Below are positions 6,280 to 14,025 of a stretch of 20,800 nucleotides of DNA, in pieces. The notes beneath the pieces are model-generated. The model had not been told where the DNA came from and did no database searches. It worked only from the letters and a program-made list of their open reading frames with translations. The translations under genes and the position numbers were made by a program. The DNA comes from Mycoplasmatota bacterium (lineage in GTDB: Bacteria; Bacillota_I; Bacilli_A; RF39; UBA660). Positions within the stretch are counted from its first letter, which is position 1. Each line of letters starts with the position of its first letter. The DNA is taken from positions 1 to 20,800 of the forward strand of contig JAAZHK010000092.1 of the NCBI GenBank assembly GCA_012510745.1, written 5' to 3'.

Positions 6280-6903
6280 ATGGCAAAAACAAATCTTTTA
6301 AATTTAAATGGTGAGAAAATAAAAGATATTAAATTAAATGAAACTATTTTTGATATCGAACCAAATGATAAAGTGTTAAATGATGCAATTATTTTAGCTA
6401 GAGCATCTTTAAGACAAGGAACTCATAATACAAAGACTCGTGATGAGGTTCGTGGTGGTGGAAGAAAGCCTTGGAGACAAAAAGGAACAGGGCGTGCTCG
6501 TCAAGGTTCTATTAGATCTGTACAATGGCGTGGTGGCGGAATTGCTTTCGGGCCTAAACCTCGTGACTATAGTCTTAAAATGAATCAAAAAGAACGCAGA
6601 TTAGCTTTAAAGTCAGCACTTGCTTATAAGGCTAATGAAAATAATATATTAGTATTAGACAATATTGCTTTAACATCTTCTAAGACAAAAGATGTGATAA
6701 AAATATTTGAAAATTTAAAACTAATTGATAAAAAATCTTTAATAGTGGTAAAAGAGTTAGAAGAAAGCTTAATTTTAGCTACTAGAAATTTAGGTAATAT
6801 TATTGTTATGGAACCTAATGAACTTAATGTATTAGATATAGTTGCAGCAGATGTATTAATAATTACAGAAGATGCTTTAAAAATTATAGAGGAGGTGCTA
6901 TAA
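6280..6903 (+). CDS. rplD: 50S ribosomal protein L4 (uL4)
   Basis: The 207-residue length is normal. L4 binds 23S rRNA domain I and lines the exit tunnel with an extended loop. That loop is clearly visible at about residues 63-95: GGGRKPWRQKGTGRARQGS followed by QWRGGG. In gamma-proteobacteria L4 represses the S10 operon; whether it does so through the leader upstream of rpsJ here is unknown. GGGAGG lies 7 bases before the ATG. The ribosome binding site of rplW (GAGGAGGTG) lies inside its last codons. Confidence 0.98.
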   Translation: MAKTNLLNLNGEKIKDIKLNETIFDIEPNDKVLNDAIILARASLRQGTHNTKTRDEVRGGGRKPWRQKGTGRARQGSIRSVQWRGGGIAFGPKPRDYSLKMNQKERRLALKSALAYKANENNILVLDNIALTSSKTKDVIKIFENLKLIDKKSLIVVKELEESLILATRNLGNIIVMEPNELNVLDIVAADVLIITEDALKIIEEVL

Positions 6904-6905
6904 AT

Positions 6906-7190
6906 ATGGATACTAAATATTTAGAAATCATTAAAGCACCAGTAATTACTGAAAAGAGTGGTAATGTTTCACAAAATAGTAATCAATATGTTTTTAAAGT
7001 TGATCCTAAATCAAATAAAACAGAAATAAAATTAGCTATTGAAAAAATTTTTAAAGTTAAAGTTAAATCAGTAAACACTATTAATGAAAAACCAAAGAAG
7101 AAAAAGGTTGGTCGTTATACTGGGTTAACTAATCGTTCGAAAAAGGCAATCGTTACATTAGCAGAAGGCCAAACGATTGAACTTAGTTAG
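6906..7190 (+). CDS. rplW: 50S ribosomal protein L23 (uL23)
   Basis: L23 sits at the mouth of the exit tunnel and is the docking site for trigger factor and the signal recognition particle. At 94 residues it has the usual length. It begins with the family hallmark IIKAPVITEKS and contains the basic loop KPKKKKVGRYTG followed by KKAIVTL. It starts two bases after rplD stops, so initiation depends on GGAGGTG within the rplD end. Translation is probably coupled. Confidence 0.97.
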   Translation: MDTKYLEIIKAPVITEKSGNVSQNSNQYVFKVDPKSNKTEIKLAIEKIFKVKVKSVNTINEKPKKKKVGRYTGLTNRSKKAIVTLAEGQTIELS

Positions 7191-7204
7191 GAGGAGAGTT
7201 AAAA

Positions 7205-8035
7205 ATGTCAGTTAAAAATTATAAACCAACTACTAACGCTAGAAGAAAAATGAGTGTTTTATCTAATGATCATATTACTGAAACAACTCCTGAAAAAAGT
7301 TTGGTAGTTAAATTGACAAAAAAGAGTGGTCGTAATAATCAAGGTAAAATTACTGTTAGACATCGAGGTGGAGGTGCTAAAAGAAAATATCGTTTAATTG
7401 ATTTTAAAAGAAATAAATACGATGTTATTGGTACTGTTGCAACTATTGAATATGATCCTAATAGAAGCGCAAATATATCTTTAATTAATTATATTGATGG
7501 CGAAAAAAGATATATAATTACACCAAAAGGCTTAAAAGTTGGAGATAAAATCATAAGTGGTTCATCAGTTGATATAAAAATAGGTAATTCTTTGCCTATT
7601 GTATCTATTCCAATAGGAACTACTGTACATAATATTGAACTACGCCCAGGAAAAGGGGGTACTCTTGCAAGGAGCGCAGGAACAAGCGCTCAAATTCTTG
7701 GTCGTGAAGGTAATTATGTAATGATAAGATTGTCTAGCGGCGAACAAAGAAAAATATTTAATACTTGCTATGCAACTGTTGGCGAAGTTGGTAATGCTGA
7801 TTTCGGATTAGTTAAAATAGGTAAAGCAGGGCGCAAAAGACATTTGGGAATTAGACCAACTGTTCGTGGTTCGGCTATGAATCCAAATGATCACCCACAC
7901 GGAGGTGGTGAAGGACGTTCACCAATTGGACATAAGAGACCTCTTACTCCATGGGGAAAACCTGCTTTGGGTAAAAAAACACGAAAGAAAAAAACGTCAG
8001 ACAAATTTATTGTTCGTAGACGTAGTAGTAAATAG
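7205..8035 (+). CDS. rplB: 50S ribosomal protein L2 (uL2)
   Basis: L2 is required for subunit association and the peptidyl-transferase region. The 276-residue protein has the standard length. Visible hallmarks are VKNYKPTTNARR at the N-terminus, the RHRGGGAKRKYR segment, LRPGKGGTLARSAGT, and near the C-terminus NPNDHPHGGGEGR with the conserved His of the active-centre loop, followed by a basic tail. GGAGGAG overlapping the rplW stop is the ribosome binding site. Confidence 0.98.
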   Translation: MSVKNYKPTTNARRKMSVLSNDHITETTPEKSLVVKLTKKSGRNNQGKITVRHRGGGAKRKYRLIDFKRNKYDVIGTVATIEYDPNRSANISLINYIDGEKRYIITPKGLKVGDKIISGSSVDIKIGNSLPIVSIPIGTTVHNIELRPGKGGTLARSAGTSAQILGREGNYVMIRLSSGEQRKIFNTCYATVGEVGNADFGLVKIGKAGRKRHLGIRPTVRGSAMNPNDHPHGGGEGRSPIGHKRPLTPWGKPALGKKTRKKKTSDKFIVRRRSSK

Positions 8036-8046
8036 GGAGGATAGAA

Positions 8047-8319
8047 ATGGCAAGAAGTTTAAAAAAAGGACCTTATGTTTTTGAACGCTTATTAAAAAGA
8101 GTTAAAGAATTAAATAAATCCGGAAAAAAAGAAGTTATTAAAACTTGGTCTCGTCGTTCAACTATTTTTCCTGAATTTATTGGTCATACCTTTGCAGTTC
8201 ATAATGGTAAAGAATTTATTCCAGTATATGTAACAGAAGACATGGTTGGACATAAGTTAGGAGAGTTTTCATTTACTCGCAAATTTGGTGGACACGGTTC
8301 TGATAAGAATAAAAAATAA
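8047..8319 (+). CDS. rpsS: 30S ribosomal protein S19 (uS19)
   Basis: The 90-residue protein forms a pair with S13 in the 30S head and contacts the A-site finger. It starts with the hallmark MARSLKKGPYV and contains KTWSRRSTIFPEFIGHT and GEFSFTRKFGGHG near the end. GGGAGG precedes the ATG. It ends 18 bases before the rplV start. Confidence 0.98.
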   Translation: MARSLKKGPYVFERLLKRVKELNKSGKKEVIKTWSRRSTIFPEFIGHTFAVHNGKEFIPVYVTEDMVGHKLGEFSFTRKFGGHGSDKNKK

Positions 8320-8337
8320 ATGACTAGGAGGGAAAAT

Positions 8338-8670
8338 ATGGAAGCAAAAGCAATAGCGAAAATGCTAAGGGTATCACCTATTAAAGCACGTTTAGTAATT
8401 GATCTAATACGTAATAAAAATGTAGATGATGCTTTGACCATATTAAGAAATTTAAATAAAAAGTCAGCAAGACTGGCTGAAAAAGTTTTAAATTCAGCTA
8501 TTAGTAATGCCATTAATAATTTAAAGCTAGATCGAAATACATTATATGTAAAAGAAGCAAGAGTTGATGCTGGACCTGTAATGAAAAGACATATGTTTGA
8601 TTCTAGAGGTCATATAGGTCACAAGGATAGAAGAACTAGTCATATAGTTATTACTGTGGCAAGTAAATAA
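8338..8670 (+). CDS. rplV: 50S ribosomal protein L22 (uL22)
   Basis: At 110 residues this is the normal L22 length. Its beta-hairpin reaches into the nascent-chain tunnel where macrolide resistance changes occur in other species. It is identified by SPIKARLVIDLIRNK near the N-terminus and by the conserved hairpin region VDAGPVMKRHMFDSRG. An in-frame ATG at 8320 would add six residues, but it lies upstream of the AGGAGGG ribosome binding site at 8326-8332, so ATG 8338 is chosen. Confidence 0.97.
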   Translation: MEAKAIAKMLRVSPIKARLVIDLIRNKNVDDALTILRNLNKKSARLAEKVLNSAISNAINNLKLDRNTLYVKEARVDAGPVMKRHMFDSRGHIGHKDRRTSHIVITVASK

Positions 8671-8687
8671 ACTAAAAGGAGGTTAAT

Positions 8688-9344
8688 ATGGGACAAAAGG
8701 TTAGTCCAACAGGACTTAGGATAGGGATTAATAAAGATTGGGAATCTAAGTGGTATGCTCCATCTAAGGATTTTTCGAAATATTTAAAGAAAGATATTAA
8801 AATCCGTCAATATATAGATAATAATTTAGACAAGTCGAGTATTAGTAAAGTCGAAATTGAACGTAATAAAAAAAGAACAGAAATTATTATTTATACTTCG
8901 AAACCAGGTATTATTATTGGACGTGGTGGGCAAGAAATTGAAAAACTTAAAAAAGCGATTACTGATATTGTTAATGAAAATGTTCAAATTTCAATTGTTG
9001 ATATTAAAAAGCCAGATTTAGATGCTCAAATTGTTGCGAATTCAATTGCGTATCAAATTAATAATCGAGTTTCTTTTAGAATGGCACAAAAAAGAGCAAT
9101 TCGAAATGCTTTAAAAGCTGGGGCAAAAGGTATTAAAACTAGTGTATCAGGTCGCCTTGGTGGAGCTGAAATGGCTCGTACTGAAGGTTATTCTGAAGGA
9201 ACAATACCATTACATACTTTAAGAGCTGATATTGATTATGCAACAGCAACAGCTCATGTTAGAAAACTTGGTAAAATGGGTGTAAAAGTATGGATATATA
9301 AAGGAGAAATTCTTTCTTCTAATAAAAAAGAAGGAGGTAATTAA
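8688..9344 (+). CDS. rpsC: 30S ribosomal protein S3 (uS3)
   Basis: The 218-residue protein is part of the mRNA entry channel and helicase of the 30S subunit. The start MGQKVSPTGLRIG is diagnostic. A type II KH domain carries the RNA-binding loop GRGG at 78-81. The C-terminal domain contains SGRLGGAEMAR and GTIPLHTLRADIDY. AAAGGAGGT lies ideally before the ATG. rplP follows two bases after the stop. Confidence 0.98.
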   Translation: MGQKVSPTGLRIGINKDWESKWYAPSKDFSKYLKKDIKIRQYIDNNLDKSSISKVEIERNKKRTEIIIYTSKPGIIIGRGGQEIEKLKKAITDIVNENVQISIVDIKKPDLDAQIVANSIAYQINNRVSFRMAQKRAIRNALKAGAKGIKTSVSGRLGGAEMARTEGYSEGTIPLHTLRADIDYATATAHVRKLGKMGVKVWIYKGEILSSNKKEGGN

Positions 9345-9346
9345 TT

Positions 9347-9781
9347 ATGGCGTTGATACCATCAAGAGTAAAATTTCGTCGTGTTCATAGATTACCTTAT
9401 GAAGGTCATGCCAGAGGAAATACTCAATTACAATTTGGTGAATATGGTTTAATGGCCAAAGAAGGAGCTTGGATTAGAGCTAATCAAATTGAAGCAGCTC
9501 GTATTGCTATGACTCGTTATATGAAACGTGGAGGGAAAGTTTGGATTAATATTTTTCCTCATATGCCTAGAACAAAGAAACCTCTTGAAACTCGTCAAGG
9601 AAAAGGGAAAGGTAACGTTGAAGAATGGGTTGCTGTTGTGAAAACAGGTAAAATTATGTTTGAAATAGCTGGAGTATCAGAGGAAGTAGCACGTGAGGCT
9701 TTGCGTTTAGCAGGACATAAATTGCCAGTTAAAACAAAATTTGTTATGAAAGAAAATGGTGGTGAAAAAAATGAAGGTTAA
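9347..9781 (+). CDS. rplP: 50S ribosomal protein L16 (uL16)
   Basis: L16 helps position A-site tRNA in the 50S subunit. The 144-residue protein has PSRVKFRRVHR at the N-terminus, FGEYGLMAKEGAWI, and the strongly conserved IEAARIAMTRYMKRGGKVW, then GKGKGNVEEWVAVVK. The usual start MLxPKRVKYRR is slightly altered, as in other Bacilli-like lineages. The ribosome binding site GAAGGAGG lies inside the rpsC end. Its last 11 bases overlap the rpmC start. Confidence 0.97.
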   Translation: MALIPSRVKFRRVHRLPYEGHARGNTQLQFGEYGLMAKEGAWIRANQIEAARIAMTRYMKRGGKVWINIFPHMPRTKKPLETRQGKGKGNVEEWVAVVKTGKIMFEIAGVSEEVAREALRLAGHKLPVKTKFVMKENGGEKNEG

Positions 9782-9965
9782 TGAAATAAGAAAACTAACC
9801 ACTGAAGAAATAATAGTAAAGATAAAAGAACATAAAGAGGAATTACTTAATTTAAGATTTCAACAAGCAACAGGTAATTTAGAAAAGCCTTCAAGAATGA
9901 GGGAATTAAGACACACGGTTGCTAGAATGAAAACGATTCTACGTGAACGTGAAAAAGAAAACTAG
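9771..9965 (+). CDS. rpmC: 50S ribosomal protein L29 (uL29)
   Basis: This 64-residue helical-hairpin protein sits next to L23 at the tunnel exit. It is identified by MKVNEIRKLTTEE, EELLNLRFQQATGNLE and RHTVARMKTILRERE. ATG 9771 gives the family length and lies after GGTGGTG. An ATG at 9756 would add five residues without homology and with a poorer ribosome binding site. The first codons overlap the end of rplP by 11 bases in another frame, indicating coupled translation. Confidence 0.96.
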   Translation: MKVNEIRKLTTEEIIVKIKEHKEELLNLRFQQATGNLEKPSRMRELRHTVARMKTILREREKEN

Positions 9966-9975
9966 GAGGTAATTA

Positions 9976-10236
9976 ATGGAAAATAAAAATAAAAGAGAAC
10001 TATTAGGTAAAGTGGTAAGTGCTTCTAATAATAAAACAATTACTATCCTAGTAGAAACTTATAAAATTCACCCATTATATGGAAAAAGAGTTAAATATTC
10101 TAAAAAATATGCTGTTCACGATGAGAGTAATAAAGCAAAAGTTGGAGATGTTGTTAGGGTAATAAATTCTAAACCAATATCTAAAACAAAACGTTATTAC
10201 TTAAAAGAAATAGTAAAAGAAGCAGTTATTTTATAA
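9976..10236 (+). CDS. rpsQ: 30S ribosomal protein S17 (uS17)
   Basis: The 86-residue OB-fold protein binds 16S rRNA early in 30S body assembly. Hallmarks are GKVVSASNNKTI, HPLYGKRVKYSKKYAVHDE and the ending KRYYLKEIVKEA. AGGAGGT overlaps the rpmC stop and precedes the ATG by six bases. Confidence 0.97.
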   Translation: MENKNKRELLGKVVSASNNKTITILVETYKIHPLYGKRVKYSKKYAVHDESNKAKVGDVVRVINSKPISKTKRYYLKEIVKEAVIL

Positions 10237-10258
10237 CTCTAATAAAGGAGGATAAATT

Positions 10259-10627
10259 ATGATTCAACAGGAAAGCCGCTTAAAAGTTGCTGATAATTCA
10301 GGGGCCCGTGAACTCCTAGTTATTAGGGTTTTAGGAGGAAGCAAAGTTAAAACTGGCAATATTGGTGATATTGTGGTTGGAACAGTTAAAAAAGCTATTC
10401 CCAATTCAGCAATAAAAAAAGGAAAAATAGTTAAAGCAGTAATAGTTAGAAGCAAGTTTGGATTACGTCGAGATGATGGGTCGTATATTAAATTTGATGA
10501 TAATGCTTGTGTTATTATAAAAGATGATAAAGGGCCTATAGGAACACGTATATTTGGACCTGTAGCACGTGAACTTCGTGATAAAGATTTTATGAAGATA
10601 GTGTCTTTAGCTAAAGAAGTGCTATAG
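10259..10627 (+). CDS. rplN: 50S ribosomal protein L14 (uL14)
   Basis: The 122-residue protein sits at the subunit interface (bridge B8) and is the binding site of the silencing factor RsfS in other bacteria. It has exact family length, starts MIQQESRLKVADNSGAREL, contains RRDDGSYIKFDDNACVII and ends KIVSLAKEVL. AAAGGAGG precedes the start. A reverse-strand frame over the same region is a shadow. Confidence 0.98.
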   Translation: MIQQESRLKVADNSGARELLVIRVLGGSKVKTGNIGDIVVGTVKKAIPNSAIKKGKIVKAVIVRSKFGLRRDDGSYIKFDDNACVIIKDDKGPIGTRIFGPVARELRDKDFMKIVSLAKEVL

Positions 10628-10638
10628 AGGAGGTTATT

Positions 10639-10944
10639 ATGAATTTAAAAATTGGTGATAAAGTAATAGTTATTGCAGGAGCTAATAAGGGTAAAGAAGG
10701 TAAAATTATTCAAACTCTTAGAGCTCAAAATAAAGTTATAGTTGAAGGTGTTAATATGGTTAAAAAACACCAAAAACCTAGTGGGAATGAAACAGGAGGA
10801 ATTCTTGAAACAGAAGCTCCAATTCACGCTTCAAATGTTATGATTATTGATAATAAAACTAAAAAAAGATCAAGAATAGGTTATATTATTGAAAAAGATA
10901 AAAAAGTGAGAATTTCAAAAAAATCAAATGAAAAGATTAATTAA
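10639..10944 (+). CDS. rplX: 50S ribosomal protein L24 (uL24)
   Basis: This 101-residue assembly initiator carries a KOW motif at its N-terminus (KIGDKVIVIAGANKGKEGKI, about 4-23), followed by VEGVNMVKKHQKP and the beta region GGILETEAPIHASNVM. The length is normal. GAGGAGG starts directly behind the rplN stop. A Lys-rich end (KSNEKIN) completes it. Confidence 0.97.
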   Translation: MNLKIGDKVIVIAGANKGKEGKIIQTLRAQNKVIVEGVNMVKKHQKPSGNETGGILETEAPIHASNVMIIDNKTKKRSRIGYIIEKDKKVRISKKSNEKIN

Positions 10945-10961
10945 TTGAAAGGAGGATATTT

Positions 10962-11501
10962 ATGAACCGCCTAAAAGAAAAATATTTAAATGAAATAGTT
11001 CCAAATCTAATGAAAACACATAAATATAAAACTATTATGAGTGTTCCCAAGTTAGAAAAGATTGTAATTAATATAGGGGCAGGAGATGCAGCTAGTAATT
11101 CTAAATTATTAGACGCTGCTATTGCTGATCTTACTGCTATTAGTGGTCAAAAACCAGTTATAACAAAAGCTAAAAAATCTATAGCGGGTTTTAAACTTAG
11201 AGAAGGTCAATCAATAGGGTGTAAAGTGACTTTAAGAGGAGAGAACATGTATAACTTTCTAGATAAGTTAATTGCCATTGGTTTACCACGTGTTCGTGAT
11301 TTTAGAGGTCTTAATCCTAAATCTTTTGATGGGCGAGGTAATTATACGATAGGTATTAAAGAACAATTAATATTCTCTGAAATTGAATATGATAACATAG
11401 CTAAAATAAGAGGTATGGATATAGTTCTTGTAACGACTGCTAAGACAGATAAGGAAGCGTTTGATTTACTAAACGGTCTTGGAATTCCTTTTAGAAAGTA
11501 A
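10962..11501 (+). CDS. rplE: 50S ribosomal protein L5 (uL5)
   Basis: L5 binds 5S rRNA and contacts P-site tRNA. The 179-residue standard-length protein has KLEKIVINIGAGDA, GQKPVITKAKKSIAGFKLREG, IGCKVTLRG, and near the end GIKEQLIFSEIEYD (usually FPEI) and GMDIVLVTTAKTD. AAAGGAGG precedes the ATG. rpsN follows after 13 bases. Confidence 0.98.
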   Translation: MNRLKEKYLNEIVPNLMKTHKYKTIMSVPKLEKIVINIGAGDAASNSKLLDAAIADLTAISGQKPVITKAKKSIAGFKLREGQSIGCKVTLRGENMYNFLDKLIAIGLPRVRDFRGLNPKSFDGRGNYTIGIKEQLIFSEIEYDNIAKIRGMDIVLVTTAKTDKEAFDLLNGLGIPFRK

Positions 11502-11514
11502 TAGGAGGGAAAAA

Positions 11515-11700
11515 ATGGCAAAGAAAAGTATGGTTGTTAAGGCTAATAGAGAGCCTAAATTTAAGGTACGTAAATATAGTCGTTGTGAAAGATGTGGAAG
11601 ACCCCATGCAATATTAAGTAAGTTTGGTGTCTGCCGTATTTGTTTTAGAGAATTAGCGTACAAAGGACAAATACCAGGAATTAAAAAATCAAGCTGGTAA
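11515..11700 (+). CDS. rpsN: 30S ribosomal protein S14, zinc-binding short form (uS14)
   Basis: The 61-residue S14 is the short, zinc-binding C+ type. The cysteines are Cys24, Cys27, Cys40 and Cys43 (CERC and CRIC). The ending IPGIKKSSW is diagnostic. Upstream in-frame ATG 11479 lies inside rplE; ATG 11515 follows TAGGAGGGA by an ideal distance and gives the family length. As the only S14 in the window and in the normal spc position, it is presumably the housekeeping copy. Confidence 0.97.
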   Translation: MAKKSMVVKANREPKFKVRKYSRCERCGRPHAILSKFGVCRICFRELAYKGQIPGIKKSSW

Positions 11701-11717
11701 AGGAAGGAGGAATTATA

Positions 11718-12116
11718 ATGATAGTAACTGATACAATTGCAGATTTGCTTACAAGAATTCGTAATGCCAATCAAATGCGATATAAAGAGGTTTCAGTACC
11801 TGCTTCAAAATTAAAAGAGGAATTAGCAAGAATTTTAAAAGAAGAAGGATTTATTGCTGATTATAAATTAGTTAAAGAAGATGTTCAAGGAGCCATTATT
11901 TTAACTTTAAAATATGGTGATAAAAAAGAAAGGGTAATTACTGGATTAAAGCGTATTTCAAAACCAGGATTACGTGTATATGCTAAAAGTGAAGATTTAC
12001 CTAAAGTATTAAACGGTTTAGGTATAGCTATAATTTCTACTTCTAAAGGAATTATGACTGATAAACAAGCACGTAAACTAAATCTTGGCGGAGAAGTTTT
12101 AGCATACATTTGGTAA
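11718..12116 (+). CDS. rpsH: 30S ribosomal protein S8 (uS8)
   Basis: The 132-residue 16S rRNA-binding protein is the repressor of the spc operon in E. coli. N-terminal DTIADLLTRIRNANQ, central GLKRISKPGLRVY and C-terminal STSKGIMTDKQARKLNLGGEVLAYIW identify it clearly. GGAAGGAGG precedes the ATG. An opposite-strand frame across the 3' half is a shadow. Confidence 0.98.
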   Translation: MIVTDTIADLLTRIRNANQMRYKEVSVPASKLKEELARILKEEGFIADYKLVKEDVQGAIILTLKYGDKKERVITGLKRISKPGLRVYAKSEDLPKVLNGLGIAIISTSKGIMTDKQARKLNLGGEVLAYIW

Positions 12117-12134
12117 AATATAGGAGGTGTCGAT

Positions 12135-12674
12135 ATGAGTCGTATCGGAAATAGGAAAATTTCAATACCTGAAAATGTAACAGTTAATATAGATAACCAA
12201 TGTATTACAGTAAAAGGACCCAAAGGAGAATTATCAACAATAGTTGGAAAATCTATTTTGGTTAAACAAATAGATGATATTCTAGAAGTAAGTCGTATCG
12301 ATGATGAAATATTGTCGAAATCTCTTCATGGAACTGCTAATTCAAATATTCAAAATTTAATTATAGGAGTAACTGAAGGTTATCAAAAAGGCTTAGAGAT
12401 TATTGGAGTAGGTTATCGCTTTACTCTGAAAGGTAAGGAATTAGTTATTAATGCAGGATATTCACATCCAGTGGAAGTTATAATTCCAGAGGATTTAACT
12501 GTAGAACTAATTAATAATACTGAAATAGTAGTAAAAGGTATAGACAAAATAAAAGTTGGCGAATTTGCAGCCAATATAAGAAAAGTAAGAAAACCAGAGC
12601 CTTATAAAGGTAAAGGAATACGTTATAAAGATGAATATGTTCGTCGTAAAGAGGGCAAGAAAGCTGCTAAATAA
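12135..12674 (+). CDS. rplF: 50S ribosomal protein L6 (uL6)
   Basis: L6 lies near the factor-binding centre of the 50S subunit. The 179-residue protein has the normal length and two tandem L6 folds. SRIGNRKISIPENV opens it, VKGPKGEL marks the first repeat, GYRFTLKGKELVINAGYSHPV the middle, and PEPYKGKGIRYKDEYVRRKEGK the C-terminal signature. AGGAGGTG precedes the start. Confidence 0.98.
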   Translation: MSRIGNRKISIPENVTVNIDNQCITVKGPKGELSTIVGKSILVKQIDDILEVSRIDDEILSKSLHGTANSNIQNLIIGVTEGYQKGLEIIGVGYRFTLKGKELVINAGYSHPVEVIIPEDLTVELINNTEIVVKGIDKIKVGEFAANIRKVRKPEPYKGKGIRYKDEYVRRKEGKKAAK

Positions 12675-12694
12675 ATTGGAAGGGAGAAATATTT

Positions 12695-13057
12695 ATGATT
12701 AAGAAACCTACTAGAAATGAAATGCGTATTGTAAGACACAAAAGAATAAGAGATAAAGTAAATGGTACAGTTGAAATTCCAAGATTGTGTGTATTTCGTT
12801 CAAATAAATATATATATGCACAAATTATTGATGATCAAACAGCTACTACTTTAGCTAGTGCATCTTCATTAGATAAAGATCTTAAATTAACTAATACTTG
12901 TAATATTGAAGCAGCCAAAGCGGTTGGTGAAAAGATTGCAGAAATTGCTAAAAAGAAAAAAATAATGAAAGTAGTTTTTGATAGAGGGGGATATCTTTAT
13001 CATGGTAATGTTAAAGCCCTTGCTGAAGCTGCTCGTAATAAAGGATTAGAATTCTAA
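12695..13057 (+). CDS. rplR: 50S ribosomal protein L18 (uL18)
   Basis: The 120-residue protein binds 5S rRNA together with L5. Its conserved parts are RHKRIRDKVNGT, RLCVFRSNKYIYAQIID, AKAVGEKIAE and FDRGGYLYHGNVKALAEAARNKGLEF, the usual C-terminus. AAGGGAG lies before the ATG. The rpsE ribosome binding site starts within one base of its stop codon. Confidence 0.98.
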   Translation: MIKKPTRNEMRIVRHKRIRDKVNGTVEIPRLCVFRSNKYIYAQIIDDQTATTLASASSLDKDLKLTNTCNIEAAKAVGEKIAEIAKKKKIMKVVFDRGGYLYHGNVKALAEAARNKGLEF

Positions 13058-13068
13058 TGGAGGGTAAT

Positions 13069-13581
13069 ATGCAAAATAAAAGAAATATCCGCCCACAAAA
13101 GAAATTGTTGGAAGAATTAGTCATTGAAGTAAAAAGCGTTGTTAAGGTAACAAAAGGCGGACGTCAACGTCGATTCAGTGCTACAGTTGTTGTTGGTGAT
13201 CGAAAAGGCAAAGTAGGATTGGGAATGGGCAAAGCACCAGAGGTACCAGATGCAATTAAAAAAGCAATTCAAGCAGCTACTAAAAATGTTGTAAACATAT
13301 CTTTAACTGATGGTAGAACAATTTCTCATGAAATTATGGGTTATGCAGGAGCATCAAGAGTACTATTAAAACCTGCAAGCGCTGGTACAGGAGTAATTGC
13401 TGGAGGTGCTGTTAGAGCTGTTTTAGAACTTGCTGGAGTTCGTGATATTTTATCTAAATCACTTGGTTCAAGAACAAAAATTAATATGGCTACGGCTACT
13501 ATTAATGCTTTAAAATCCTTAAAATCACCTGAGGAAGTTGCTAAACTTCGTGGGAAAACAGTAGAGGAGATATTAAGATAA
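13069..13581 (+). CDS. rpsE: 30S ribosomal protein S5 (uS5)
   Basis: S5 (170 residues) acts in decoding accuracy and mRNA unwinding. The N-terminal double-stranded-RNA-binding-like part contains VKVTKGGRQRRFSATV (25-40) and GMGKAPEVPDAIKKA; the C-terminal part contains AGVRDILSKSLGS and ALKSL. A frame starting at 13057 overlaps the rplR stop, but TGGAGGG (13058-13064) is the ribosome binding site, so ATG 13069 is chosen. In most Bacilli rpmD (L30) follows. Here the stop TAA shares a base with the ATG of rplO, so no rpmD is present. Confidence 0.97.
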   Translation: MQNKRNIRPQKKLLEELVIEVKSVVKVTKGGRQRRFSATVVVGDRKGKVGLGMGKAPEVPDAIKKAIQAATKNVVNISLTDGRTISHEIMGYAGASRVLLKPASAGTGVIAGGAVRAVLELAGVRDILSKSLGSRTKINMATATINALKSLKSPEEVAKLRGKTVEEILR

Positions 13582-14024
13582 TGAAATTGAATGAATTACA
13601 AAACAATCTTGGGGCCAAAGAACAAAAAAGAAGAGTTGGAAGAGGACCAGGAAGTGGTTTAGGAAAAACAAGTGGTAGAGGACAAAAAGGGCAAAAGTCT
13701 AGAAGTGGCGGAGGTGTAAATCCCGTATTTGAAGGTGGACAATTACCTTTATATAGACGTATCCCAGCACGTGGTTTTAATAATGCAATATTTAGAAAAG
13801 AATATGCTATTATTAACTTAAGTGACTTAAATCGTTTTGATGATAATACTGTTATTACTCCAGAATTATTAAAGGAATTAGGAATTGTAAAGAAGCAATT
13901 ATCAGGAATAAAAATCCTAGGTACTGGTGAATTAACTAAAAAATTAACAATTAAAGCTCATAAATTTTCGCAATCAGCTATTGATAAAATTACTGCTGCT
14001 GGAAGTAAATATGAGGTAATTTAG
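13581..14024 (+). CDS. rplO: 50S ribosomal protein L15 (uL15)
   Basis: L15 (147 residues) is a late-assembly 50S protein. Its glycine- and arginine-rich N-terminal extension (RVGRGPGSGLGKTSGRGQKG, about 18-37) is diagnostic. It is followed by FEGGQLPLYRRIPARGF, and the C-terminal globular part has the usual KAHKFSQSAIDKI. The start overlaps the rpsE stop by one base (TAATG), indicating translational coupling, with GAGGAGA inside rpsE as the likely ribosome binding site. Confidence 0.97.
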   Translation: MKLNELQNNLGAKEQKRRVGRGPGSGLGKTSGRGQKGQKSRSGGGVNPVFEGGQLPLYRRIPARGFNNAIFRKEYAIINLSDLNRFDDNTVITPELLKELGIVKKQLSGIKILGTGELTKKLTIKAHKFSQSAIDKITAAGSKYEVI

Positions 14025-14025
14025 A

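Noticed and set aside
7887..8084. Forward open frame of 65 residues across the rplB-rpsS junction
   Set aside because: Out of frame with two certain ribosomal genes and without its own ribosome binding site.
13560..13600. A hidden or shortened rpmD
   Set aside because: There are no free bases: rpsE and rplO overlap by one base, and no other frame there shows an L30 signature.
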